DNA from: Thermoplasmata archaeon
GTDB taxonomy: Archaea; Thermoplasmatota; SW-10-69-26
Direction of reading: 5' to 3'
Length of the DNA stretch: 13,776 nucleotides
Assembly (NCBI GenBank): GCA_003561665.1
Contig: PWVY01000202.1
Span: 1-13,776, forward strand
A program made the translations under genes and the position numbers. The notes beneath the pieces are model-generated. The model saw only the letters and a program-made list of their open reading frames with translations, was not told the origin of the DNA and did not search any database. How positions within the stretch are numbered: the stretch's first letter is position 1; every line of letters starts with the position of its first letter. Of the stretch, positions 7,427 to 13,776 are shown one piece after another.

Positions 7427-7445
7427 CTCATGAGCGTTGGGACCC

Positions 7446-8198
7446 ATGCCTATGGCTGACGAGACGCCGTCCACGGGTGCTTCTGCGGTCAGGTCCAGCG
7501 AACCTAGCAAGGATCTGAAGAACCGCTTGGATCATGTGCAAGACGCGTTAGAGGACATCGAGGATCAGGTGCAAGCCGATGCCGAGTCCTTGGAGCGTCT
7601 TCGGAGCGTCCTCGACGTTTCCTACCTTGAAGAGATCACGAGCATGATCAACGAGCTTGAGCTTCAAGTGGCTGAGGTCGCAGAGGAAGCCGAGCGTGCT
7701 CGTGAACGGACCAAACAAGCCGAAGAAGAGCTCTTGACCGAGCAAGAGCGATTGGAGAAGCTCTGGGACGTGTACAAAGAGCAAGAGCGAGAGCTTGAGC
7801 AAGCCACCGAGGATCGGGCGACCGCGCTTCGGAAGGCGGAAGAGGCTCAGGAGCGAGCCCGAGAGCTTGAGGATGAGCTCGAGAACGAGCGCCGAGCCTT
7901 GCGGCAAGCTCAAGAGGAGAACGGGCGCCTGCGGGAAGAGTTGAGCGAGAAAGAGGCGACGGTCGAGGAGCTTTCCGATCGGGGGGATTTAGAGGAGACC
8001 GTCCAGCGCTTGGAGGACGAGCTTGAGGAAGAACGTGAACGGTTGACCAAGCTTTACGGTGTTTTCGAGGAAACCGAAGCCGAGCGGGATGACCTGGCGG
8101 CTCGGGTCCGACGATGGGATGCCTGGTTCGAGTCGCATCAGGACTCGCTTTCGGGAATCGTGGACGCGGTCAGCGAAGCCCCCGAACCCCCGAAGTAA
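7446..8198 (+). CDS. Coiled-coil protein, function unknown
   Basis: A 250-residue soluble protein, nearly all long helix. Residues about 20-222 are rich in Glu, Arg, Gln and Leu in heptad spacing with almost no Pro or Gly apart from short breaks near 160, 180 and 205. No membrane segment, signal peptide or enzyme motif is visible. An internal repeat is present: ERLEKLWDVYKEQERELEQ (101-119) resembles ERLTKLYGVFEETEAERDD (198-216), 97 residues later. The C-terminus (VRRWDAWFESHQDSLSG) is a short amphipathic, Trp-containing tail. I chose ATG at 7446 (MPMADETPS) from the TATA spacing; ATG at 7452 is also possible, and TTG at 7437 is not supported. The fold would suit a scaffold or an SMC-like or filament-forming partner, but this is not evidence of function. 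It diverges from RNase J and converges on pgk with 16 bp between. Confidence 0.8.
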   Translation: MPMADETPSTGASAVRSSEPSKDLKNRLDHVQDALEDIEDQVQADAESLERLRSVLDVSYLEEITSMINELELQVAEVAEEAERARERTKQAEEELLTEQERLEKLWDVYKEQERELEQATEDRATALRKAEEAQERARELEDELENERRALRQAQEENGRLREELSEKEATVEELSDRGDLEETVQRLEDELEEERERLTKLYGVFEETEAERDDLAARVRRWDAWFESHQDSLSGIVDAVSEAPEPPK

Positions 8199-8214
8199 GG
8201 TACCGCGCGGTTGC

Positions 8215-9492
8215 TCAAGCTGGGGGGGTTTCCAGCGCGAAGCGCCGAGCGCTCTCAGCGAGGCTTTCAAGCCCGGGGAGAGGATCCCCTGAAAGGTATC
8301 GGACCAGTGCTCCTCCTGCGAGGCTGACGTGTGAGAAATCGTCCGTCTGCCATCCGGCGCGTTCGAGCGCTGCGACCGTGTGGCCCCCACCGATGAGGGT
8401 GAACCCGGTGCATGTGGCACAGGCTTCGAGCAACCGACCCGTGCCCGCTGCGAAGCCTGACCGCTCGTAAGCACCCACGGGCCCGTTCATGATGATGGTG
8501 TCCGCGTCGTGAATCTCTTGGGCGTAAGCGAGCGCGGTCTCGGGACCGATGTCGAGGATGGGGGATTCGACAGGAAGCTCGTCGAGGAGGATCTCTTCCC
8601 GCTTATCTTCGTCCTGGTAGGCAAGATCCTCGGGCGTAGCGATGTGCGGGGCATGAGCTTCCATCAACCGTTCGACTTGGTTCATCGCGTCGAAGGCCTC
8701 GAATTTGTCCATGACCGCCACGGTGGCTTCCCCTAGCTTGTGGCCCCGCGCGTGAAGGAAAGCTTCCCCTACGATGCCACCGGTGAGGACGAGGTCGGCT
8801 CGGTCATCGTCGAGATGGTGTTCGATGACATCAAGCGCGTCGTTGATCTTGGTCCCGCCCAGCACGAGCAAGCGTCGGCCTTCATCGTTTCGTTCAACGC
8901 GTGCGAGCGCTTCGAGCTCCTGGTTCAACAAGGGCCCAGCGGAGGAGGGCAAAAGGAGAGGGAACCCGACGATGCTCGCATGGCTGCGGTGTGCAACGCT
9001 GAACCCGTCAAGGATGAACGCATCGGCTTCCCCGGCCAACCGCTGGATCCAGGCCCGTTCGGCGTGCTCCTCTGGGCTTAGGTTCTCGATCTCGCCTTCA
9101 GCGCCTCGAACGTTGTCTAGGACGAGGATGTCTCCGGGCGTCACCTTCTTGACCGCGTCGACCGCGTGTTTGTCGTCAACATGCGGGGTGAAGGTCACGG
9201 TGCGCCCGATGCGATCCTCAAGCAACCGTGCGTGTTGTTCAAGGGTCGAGAAATCATCCCCCCCAGGACGTCCTTGATGGCCCAAAACGACGACCCCGGC
9301 TCCCTCCTCGACGAGGGTTTGGATGCTTGATGCGGCAGCGTCGAGGCGAGCGGTCCCGGTCACGGTCCCATTCTCGATGGGCGCGTTGATGTCGACCCGA
9401 GCGATGACGCGAGAGCCCTCTAACTCGAGCTTCTCCATGGATGGAACACGCGGCTGCCCTTCGTGGGGGGCCTTTGCGACCGGTGAGGCCAT
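8215..9492 (-). CDS. pgk: Phosphoglycerate kinase
   Basis: A 425-residue enzyme that moves a phosphate between 1,3-bisphosphoglycerate and ADP in glycolysis and gluconeogenesis; cytoplasmic. N-domain substrate motifs are RVDINAP (32-38), GHQGRP (71-76), DNVR (126-129) and DGFSVAHRSHAS (162-173). C-domain nucleotide motifs are GGTKINDAL (212-220), LTGGIVGEAF (236-245), NGPVGAYE (336-343) and GGGHT (368-372), followed by SLAGGA (390-395). DIN for the bacterial DFN, GHQ for SHL and GGGHT for GGGDS match the archaeal branch. A TATA-like box about 26 bp before the ATG at 9492 predicts a leaderless mRNA starting there, so I kept this start although homologues often begin near Met19 (9438). A GCCATGGC palindrome overlaps the start codon and recurs upstream of the neighbouring ribbon-helix-helix-like gene. 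Confidence 0.96.
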   Translation of the reverse strand: MASPVAKAPHEGQPRVPSMEKLELEGSRVIARVDINAPIENGTVTGTARLDAAASSIQTLVEEGAGVVVLGHQGRPGGDDFSTLEQHARLLEDRIGRTVTFTPHVDDKHAVDAVKKVTPGDILVLDNVRGAEGEIENLSPEEHAERAWIQRLAGEADAFILDGFSVAHRSHASIVGFPLLLPSSAGPLLNQELEALARVERNDEGRRLLVLGGTKINDALDVIEHHLDDDRADLVLTGGIVGEAFLHARGHKLGEATVAVMDKFEAFDAMNQVERLMEAHAPHIATPEDLAYQDEDKREEILLDELPVESPILDIGPETALAYAQEIHDADTIIMNGPVGAYERSGFAAGTGRLLEACATCTGFTLIGGGHTVAALERAGWQTDDFSHVSLAGGALVRYLSGDPLPGLESLAESARRFALETPPA

Positions 9493-9513
9493 GGCTTACC
9501 ATCCAAGGACGCG

Positions 9514-9521
9514 CAATAAAG
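9514..9521 (-). promoter_or_regulatory. TATA-like box of pgk (leaderless)
   Basis: The minus strand reads CTTTATTG, centred about 26 bases before the pgk ATG at 9492. The spacing puts the transcript start at the start codon. It lies in a gap of 176 bp shared with the divergent ribbon-helix-helix-like gene. Confidence 0.5.
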
Positions 9522-9612
9522 GCGACGGTCGACTCGCGGGTTCGGGCGGCCGAGGGGGCCAGGATTCACAAGGTCAATTTGAGCAAGAATCAAGACCCCC
9601 CTACCCTGTCCA

Positions 9613-9645
9613 TGCCATGGCACCCCATGGGCGTTGGAGCCATGG
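9613..9645. promoter_or_regulatory. Cluster of three CCATGG-centred palindromes, possible operator
   Basis: TGCCATGGCA (9613-9622, perfect 10-bp palindrome), CCCATGGG (9624-9631, 8 bp) and CCATGG (9640-9645, 6 bp) lie within 33 bases, with centres 10 and 15 bp apart. They sit directly before the small ribbon-helix-helix-like gene at 9669, and GCCATGGC recurs over the pgk start codon at 9488-9495. Ribbon-helix-helix regulators commonly bind short tandem palindromes, so an autoregulatory operator is plausible; this is inference. The ATGs inside the sites are in frame with the downstream gene, so part of this region could instead be coding. Confidence 0.35.
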
Positions 9646-9668
9646 GATGCTCGGGTGAGGAGAAAACC

Positions 9669-9902
9669 ATGTGCCCCAGTACAAACGACGTCAACCTACC
9701 CAGCGACAAGCAGAAAGAGATCAAAGTGAAGATCCCAGTCAGCTACCACGTGAAGCTCCACACGTTGAAGGTCTTACGTGGACAGGAGATCTCAACCAGC
9801 GTTGAAACCGCCCTCGAGCGGTTCTTCGAACAACTCGCGGAAGACCCTCGTGGCCAGAAACTCGAACACTTCAGCGAGGAGGCCGTCGAGAACCTTATCT
9901 GA
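9669..9902 (+). CDS. Small ribbon-helix-helix-like protein
   Basis: A 77-residue protein. A short strand EIKVKIP (17-23) is followed by an amphipathic helix (about 25-37), a turn at RGQEIS and a second helix (about 42-57). This pattern, with alternating Lys and hydrophobic residues in the strand, is that of Arc/MetJ/CopG ribbon-helix-helix DNA-binding proteins, which act as dimers; the acidic tail (58-77) is not assigned. I have no specific family. ATG at 9669 is chosen because GGTGAGGAG lies 6 bases before it. In-frame ATGs at 9612, 9627 and 9642 could extend it by up to 19 residues. It diverges from pgk and ends 65 bp before metG, so it may regulate either neighbour or itself. Confidence 0.7.
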   Translation: MCPSTNDVNLPSDKQKEIKVKIPVSYHVKLHTLKVLRGQEISTSVETALERFFEQLAEDPRGQKLEHFSEEAVENLI

Positions 9903-9935
9903 CCCCCACCACGCCGGAGCCACGAAGCTCCAACG

Positions 9936-9943
9936 TTTTAAGA
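9936..9943 (+). promoter_or_regulatory. TATA-like box before metG
   Basis: TTTTAAGA lies about 28 bases before the metG ATG and would give a leaderless or nearly leaderless mRNA. A strong ribosome-binding-like GGAGGAGGT follows at 9947-9955, but it is 12 bases from the ATG, further than usual, and would lie upstream of the transcript start predicted by this box. If metG is instead read through from the ribbon-helix-helix-like gene, that site would be in the mRNA. Confidence 0.4.
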
Positions 9944-9967
9944 TAAGGAGGAGGTTCCCACGACTCG

Positions 9968-12037
9968 ATGGTGCGCATCTTCATCGGCGTCGCCTGGCCC
10001 TACGCGAACGGGCCTCTCCACCTCGGTCACGTCGCAGGGTCCCTCCTCCCCCCCGACATCTTTGCCCGATACCACCGCATGCAAGGCAACGATGTCCTCA
10101 TGGTGTCTGGAAGCGATGAACACGGAACACCCATCACGGTCAAAGCCGAGGAAGAAGGCCTCACCCCAAGGCAAGTCGTCGATCACTGGCACAAACGCCA
10201 CGTCGATGCCCTCGATGCACTAAGCATCGATTTTGACCTTTTCACCCGAACCAGCACCAAACACCACGAGAAATGGGTCCACACGATCTTCCAGGGACTC
10301 CAGGACGAAGGGTACATCGAAGAACGCGTCATGAACCAACCCTACGACCCCGAAGCGGAACGGTTCCTCCCAGACCGCTACGTGGAAGGCACCTGCCCTC
10401 ACTGCGCCTTCGATGAAGCACGCGGAGACCAATGCGACGCCTGCGGGAAAACGCTCGACGCGAACGAACTCATCGATCCGCGATCGACGCTGAACCCAGA
10501 CGCAGAGATCGAATTCCGGGAAACCACTCACGCCTTCTTCCTGCTCTCCAAGCTCCAAAACCGCCTCGAAGCTTGGTTCAACGACGAGGAACACCCCTGG
10601 CGAGGAAACGTTGAACGATTCACCCAGAACTGGTTGGAAGAAGGCCTCCAAGATCGCCCCGTCACGCGAGACATCGAATGGGGGCTTCCTTGGATCGACA
10701 ACGACCCTACATACGAAGGCAAACGAATCTATGTCTGGTTCGAAGCCTTCAGCGGGTACTTCACCGCAAGCGTCCAATGGGCCAAAGAGACCCAAGGCGA
10801 CAAAAACGCCTGGAAACCGTTCTGGGAGGAAAGCTACGACGGCGAAGCCACCCGCCACTACTACTTCCTCGCCAAGGACAACATCCCCTTCCACACCATC
10901 CTCTGGCCGGGGATCCTCATGGCCTACAGCGACGCCAGAGAATCAAAAGGACAACCCCGCCTTCGATTACCCTACGACGTGCCAGCGAACGAATACTTGA
11001 ACCTCTCCGGCGAGCAGTTCAGCAAGAGCCGCGGCGTGGGCATCTGGGTCCATGAGATCCTCGAACGGTTCGAGACAGACGCCGTGCGCTACTACCTCGC
11101 CGCAAACCTACCCGAGACACGCGACGCCGACTGGACATGGGAAGACTTCCTGTCCAAAGTCAACGGTGAACTCGTCGCGGCCTACGGTAACTTCGCACAC
11201 CGCGCCCTCACCCTCACCCAAACCAACTTCGGCCACGTGCCCGACCCTGGCCCAACAACGGCCGCAGACCAGAGGATCCAAGAAACGATCCAGACCTTGC
11301 ACGAGACCGTAACGGACCACCTTGAGAACGCCCGATTCAAACCTCCCATCCGGGCCATCATGGAACTCGCACGAGAAGGGAACCGATACATCGATCAGGA
11401 AGCACCCTGGCAGATCGAGGACAAGGAACGCCTCGCGACCGTCCTCTTCCACTGCCTCTCCGTTGTTCGAGCGCTTGCGATCCTCACCGCGCCGTTCCTA
11501 CCTAACAGCGCCCAGAAACTCTGGCAGATGCTTGGCGAACCCGGCACGGTGCACGATGCCTCTTGGGACCAAGTCCAAGCGGGGCCCACCCCCAGAACCA
11601 ACCTCCCCGAACCCAATCCCCTTTTCCAGAAGCTCGACGAGGACGAGGTGCTCAACCTCGCCAACCAGGACGACCCTGACAGCAGTCAAGACGAAGAGCC
11701 AAAAGAGGACGCCACCATGATAACATTCGACGACTTCCAAGCAATCGATCTACGCGTCGGTACCGTCACGAACGTCGAGGACCATCCCGACGCAGACAAA
11801 CTGTACGTGCTCAACGTTGACATCGGGGAAGAAGAACGCCAACTGGTCGCTGGCCTCAAAGAGCACGTTCCACAGGACGAACTCGAGGGCCTTCGATGCA
11901 TCGTGGTCGCCAACCTTGAGCCCGCCACGATCCGAGGCGTCGAAAGCCAAGGGATGCTCCTGGCTGCCGAAGATGGAGATCTGGTCGCCCCGCTCACGAC
12001 GACGCAAGAGATCCGGGAAGGCAGCGAAGTCCACTGA
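9968..12037 (+). CDS. metG: Methionyl-tRNA synthetase with C-terminal tRNA-binding domain
   Basis: A 689-residue class I synthetase that charges methionine onto tRNA-Met. The HIGH motif is HLGH (18-21), the KMSKS motif is FSKSR (351-355), and the methionine pocket region includes WFEAF (257-261). The zinc knuckle has four Cys, CPHC (143-146) and CDAC (156-159), in the same spacing as the E. coli enzyme. The second knuckle seen in many archaeal and Thermus-group relatives is degenerate: where Cys would be expected the sequence is DPRSTLNPD (170-178). After the anticodon-binding helical domain and an acidic linker (about 555-583) comes an OB-fold EMAPII/Trbp111-like domain (about 585-689, DLRVGTV and HPDADKLYVLNVDIG), which in relatives aids tRNA binding and dimer formation. 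The Nudix gene starts 11 bp later. The coding strand is strongly C-rich. Confidence 0.96.
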   Translation: MVRIFIGVAWPYANGPLHLGHVAGSLLPPDIFARYHRMQGNDVLMVSGSDEHGTPITVKAEEEGLTPRQVVDHWHKRHVDALDALSIDFDLFTRTSTKHHEKWVHTIFQGLQDEGYIEERVMNQPYDPEAERFLPDRYVEGTCPHCAFDEARGDQCDACGKTLDANELIDPRSTLNPDAEIEFRETTHAFFLLSKLQNRLEAWFNDEEHPWRGNVERFTQNWLEEGLQDRPVTRDIEWGLPWIDNDPTYEGKRIYVWFEAFSGYFTASVQWAKETQGDKNAWKPFWEESYDGEATRHYYFLAKDNIPFHTILWPGILMAYSDARESKGQPRLRLPYDVPANEYLNLSGEQFSKSRGVGIWVHEILERFETDAVRYYLAANLPETRDADWTWEDFLSKVNGELVAAYGNFAHRALTLTQTNFGHVPDPGPTTAADQRIQETIQTLHETVTDHLENARFKPPIRAIMELAREGNRYIDQEAPWQIEDKERLATVLFHCLSVVRALAILTAPFLPNSAQKLWQMLGEPGTVHDASWDQVQAGPTPRTNLPEPNPLFQKLDEDEVLNLANQDDPDSSQDEEPKEDATMITFDDFQAIDLRVGTVTNVEDHPDADKLYVLNVDIGEEERQLVAGLKEHVPQDELEGLRCIVVANLEPATIRGVESQGMLLAAEDGDLVAPLTTTQEIREGSEVH

Positions 12038-12048
12038 CGAGGCTCACA

Positions 12049-12696
12049 TTGCCCCTGTATTACGTCGAACACGACGGCCGCGTCCTCACCCGCCGCGACG
12101 ATGCAGGCCAGATCACGCTCCCTTCGGAGATCCCCGTAGCCTACGAGGAAGTCACGCGTCGAACCCTCCGTGAGACCGAGGTCATCTTCGGGCACGCTCA
12201 ACTGAAGGAACATCCCCGGGATTGGCCGCTCAAGGACGATCTCGCACACGACCCGGATGCTTCCCCGCTTCTTCGAGCTGCGATCAATGCATCCTTGTTC
12301 CGGCCGGTCGTTGGTGTCGTTGTGTGGTACGAGGGCGATATGTTGCTCGTGGAACCTGCACGGGGCGTGGCTCAAGGTCGCTGGACCCTACCCGGAGGCT
12401 TCGTGAACTTCTTCGAGGATCCCGAAGATGCAGCGCACCGGGAAGTCTTCGAGGAGACCGGGTTGGAACTTGAGGACTTGAGGTTGGTTGGGACCGTCAC
12501 GTACACGCATTCCCGCTCCCCCTACCCCATCCTGGGGTTGGGGTACACAGCCCACGCGACATCGAACGACGTGACGGCTCCTGAGGATGAGATCGCGAGA
12601 GTCGCCTGGTTCGATCCGAAGGAGGCGTTCGAGGATGCTGGAGGGATCGCCCGAGCCGTTTTGGGCCACTTGGAGGGGTTCGATGACATGGCTTAG
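12049..12696 (+). CDS. Nudix hydrolase
   Basis: A 215-residue hydrolase of nucleoside diphosphate-linked compounds. The Nudix box is complete: Gly117, five residues, Glu123, seven residues, then REVFEETGL (131-139), with the metal-binding Glu pair at 135-136. The Nudix domain spans about 84-205; residues 1-80 form an N-terminal region (YYVEHDGRVLTRRDDAG, then a charged helical part) of unknown role. The substrate cannot be read from sequence; NADH, ADP-ribose and oxidised nucleotides are all possible. The start is TTG at 12049, 11 bp after metG; it is the only start before the conserved N-terminus and has only a weak GAGG upstream. The gene overlaps the next by 14 bp, so metG, this gene and the next are probably one operon. 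G/C strand bias reverses inside this gene. Confidence 0.88.
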   Translation: MPLYYVEHDGRVLTRRDDAGQITLPSEIPVAYEEVTRRTLRETEVIFGHAQLKEHPRDWPLKDDLAHDPDASPLLRAAINASLFRPVVGVVVWYEGDMLLVEPARGVAQGRWTLPGGFVNFFEDPEDAAHREVFEETGLELEDLRLVGTVTYTHSRSPYPILGLGYTAHATSNDVTAPEDEIARVAWFDPKEAFEDAGGIARAVLGHLEGFDDMA

Positions 12697-13693
12697 AGAC
12701 CCCGTATTGTCGAACGATCTGCAATGGGATGGACGGACGCCCGGGCACTACGAGGAATATTCGTTGAACATCCTCGATCCTTCAAACGAGGCCGGATGGT
12801 GGCTTCGTTACGGGATCGATTCACCCATGGGCGGGGAGGATGGGAGTTCGCTCTGGGGAGCCCACTTCAGTCGCAGGGCTGATCCTCGGCGCTTCGCGTT
12901 GAGAACGAAGTTCGGGGTTCGGGCCTTCGCGAAGCAAAGCGACGGATTCCATATCCGGGTTAGCAAAAGCGAGTTAACGCGTTCCGGAGCGAAGGGGGGA
13001 TTGCGGAACCCCCGGGAGGAAGGGCACGAGCTTCGTTGGAACGTATCGCTATCCGAGCAGCTATCCCCCGTCCAAGTGTTCGAGAAGGATCGATTCTATG
13101 AGGGTCGTGCCCCGAGAACGAAGGTGCTTGTCCCGTTACCGATGGCTCGTGCGGAGGGCGTTGTGGAAGTGGGCGATGGGCGTTACATGGTGCGCAGCGG
13201 TCGTGCGTTCCAATCGCATCGGTGGGGGTCGGCTCGGTTTGATCGTTGGACGATGGGGTACGCGACGTTCTTCCGTGAGCGACCCCAGGCGTACGTGTAC
13301 GCGTTCTTAGGGGAGGAAGGTGACGGGCGTATCGGATCGGTTCATTACCATGACGCGGAGGGGCCCTCGTTGACGTTCTCAGAGATCGAAACGAGCCAGG
13401 AGGAGGGCCCGGGGTTGAAGCCGGGGGTTTGGACTTTTAAGGCGAAGACGAGGGGTTGGGAGTTAACGGGGCGGTTTTCGGCGAGTTTACAGCATATGAT
13501 GGGTGTTCGGTTCGAGGATCCTGACGGGTCCGTGCGTTATGTGCACCATGGGGGCATCGCGGATGCGACGCTTGAACTCTGGAAACGCTCGTGGGGGCGC
13601 AAGCAACTGCATCAGACCCTGACGGCTCGAGGGACCTGCGCGTTCGAGCAGGGAGGCCGTCGTCGGTTTGAAGATGTCGAGTTCTTCGTTTAG
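12683..13693 (+). CDS. CrtC/tocopherol-cyclase-like lipocalin-fold protein, function unknown
   Basis: A 336-residue soluble protein, rich in Trp, Tyr, Phe and Gly with predicted beta strands throughout and no signal peptide. HYEEYSLNILDP (22-33), GWWLRYGIDSP (38-48) and SSLWGAHFSR (55-64) resemble the first barrel of CrtC/tocopherol-cyclase-like (AttH-like) double lipocalins, and SHRWGSARFDRWTMGYATFF (178-197) resembles the second-barrel SWG...W motif. In relatives such proteins bind or modify isoprenoids or other lipids. I make the family call from motif memory only; the activity is unknown. The ATG overlaps the Nudix gene by 14 bp and GGAGGGG lies 5 bases upstream, so translation is probably coupled to the Nudix gene. 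The coding strand is G-rich, unlike metG. Confidence 0.72.
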   Translation: MTWLRDPVLSNDLQWDGRTPGHYEEYSLNILDPSNEAGWWLRYGIDSPMGGEDGSSLWGAHFSRRADPRRFALRTKFGVRAFAKQSDGFHIRVSKSELTRSGAKGGLRNPREEGHELRWNVSLSEQLSPVQVFEKDRFYEGRAPRTKVLVPLPMARAEGVVEVGDGRYMVRSGRAFQSHRWGSARFDRWTMGYATFFRERPQAYVYAFLGEEGDGRIGSVHYHDAEGPSLTFSEIETSQEEGPGLKPGVWTFKAKTRGWELTGRFSASLQHMMGVRFEDPDGSVRYVHHGGIADATLELWKRSWGRKQLHQTLTARGTCAFEQGGRRRFEDVEFFV

Positions 13694-13714
13694 TCCGGGC
13701 CGATTCTGGAGCCT

Positions 13715-13736
13715 TTTCCTGGGGGCTTTCAGGAAA
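13715..13736. terminator. Hairpin after the last operon, possible terminator
   Basis: TTTCCTG (13715-13721) and CAGGAAA (13730-13736) form a perfect 7-bp stem that G-T pairs can lengthen inward. It begins 22 bases after the stop of the lipocalin-like gene. A second imperfect inverted repeat (GAAACGC with GCGCTTTC, about 13733-13751) overlaps its right arm, so the two would compete. There is no long T run; a 3'-end role is inferred. Confidence 0.35.
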
Positions 13737-13776
13737 CGCGAAGCGCTTTCTCCTTACCCGAAAACGGCGCCGATAC
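13729..13776 (-). CDS. Possible C-terminal end of a minus-strand gene
   Basis: Read from the right edge on the minus strand, one frame gives VSAPFSGKEKALRVS and then TGA. The peptide is unremarkable and could be the tail of a gene convergent with the lipocalin-like gene, with about 35 bp between. Only 15 residues are visible and another frame is also open, so this is weak. Its stop lies within the hairpin at 13715-13736. Confidence 0.25.
   Translation of the reverse strand, partial: VSAPFSGKEKALRVS

Noticed and set aside
8199..8211. ACCGCGCGGT palindrome in the 16-bp gap between the coiled-coil gene and pgk
   Set aside because: Has no loop, so it cannot form a hairpin terminator, and short GC palindromes are common in this DNA.
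10220..10894. A 224-residue minus-strand frame within metG
   Set aside because: Fully inside a gene with intact catalytic motifs; no start context or motif of its own.
1..13776. CRISPR arrays, insertion sequences or phage genes
   Set aside because: No spaced direct repeats, transposase or integrase motifs, or terminal inverted repeats were seen; the genes are housekeeping or chromosomal in type.

Overview
The window looks like ordinary chromosomal DNA from a GC-rich archaeon. Evidence for an archaeon: a 103-residue archaeal-type ribosomal protein S10, a phosphoglycerate kinase of the archaeal branch, an RNase J next to a short-chain prenyl diphosphate synthase (a pairing known from methanogens), TATA-like boxes about 25 bp upstream of start codons, and apparently leaderless genes. 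I favour a euryarchaeal or Thermoplasmatota-like lineage, but the sequence does not settle this. I see no insertion sequence, phage, CRISPR or tRNA gene, and no gap over 300 bases without a gene.

Layout. 1-1464: the start of nadC (cut by the window edge) and a four-helix membrane protein on the minus strand, divergent from nadX on the plus strand. NadX and NadC both belong to de novo NAD synthesis. 1508-3021: a lone rpsJ (minus), divergent from a class II-like histone deacetylase family protein (plus), with one TATA-like box and two hairpins between them. 3026-7280: a minus-strand group of RNase J, a geranylgeranyl diphosphate synthase and a DASS/SLC13 permease carrying two RCK_C domains. The deacetylase and the permease meet tail to tail with 4 bp between them, inside one shared hairpin. 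7446-8198: a leaderless, almost entirely coiled-coil protein. 8215-9492: phosphoglycerate kinase (minus), also apparently leaderless. 9669-13693: a small ribbon-helix-helix-like protein, methionyl-tRNA synthetase with a C-terminal tRNA-binding domain, a Nudix hydrolase, and a CrtC/tocopherol-cyclase-like lipocalin-fold protein. The last three look like one transcription unit. The final 48 bases may hold the tail of another minus-strand gene.

Points that stand out. The prenyl synthase reading frame has no ATG, GTG or TTG at its true N-terminus, which suggests a one-base indel or a rare start codon. Three CCATGG-centred palindromes lie in the 56 bases before the ribbon-helix-helix gene, and the longest shares an 8-mer with the start of the divergent pgk, which suggests a local operator. 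G/C strand asymmetry changes sign between genes of the same orientation, including once inside the Nudix gene. I did not find a clear new multi-gene system; the best candidate for new biology is the small DNA-binding-like protein with its palindromes.
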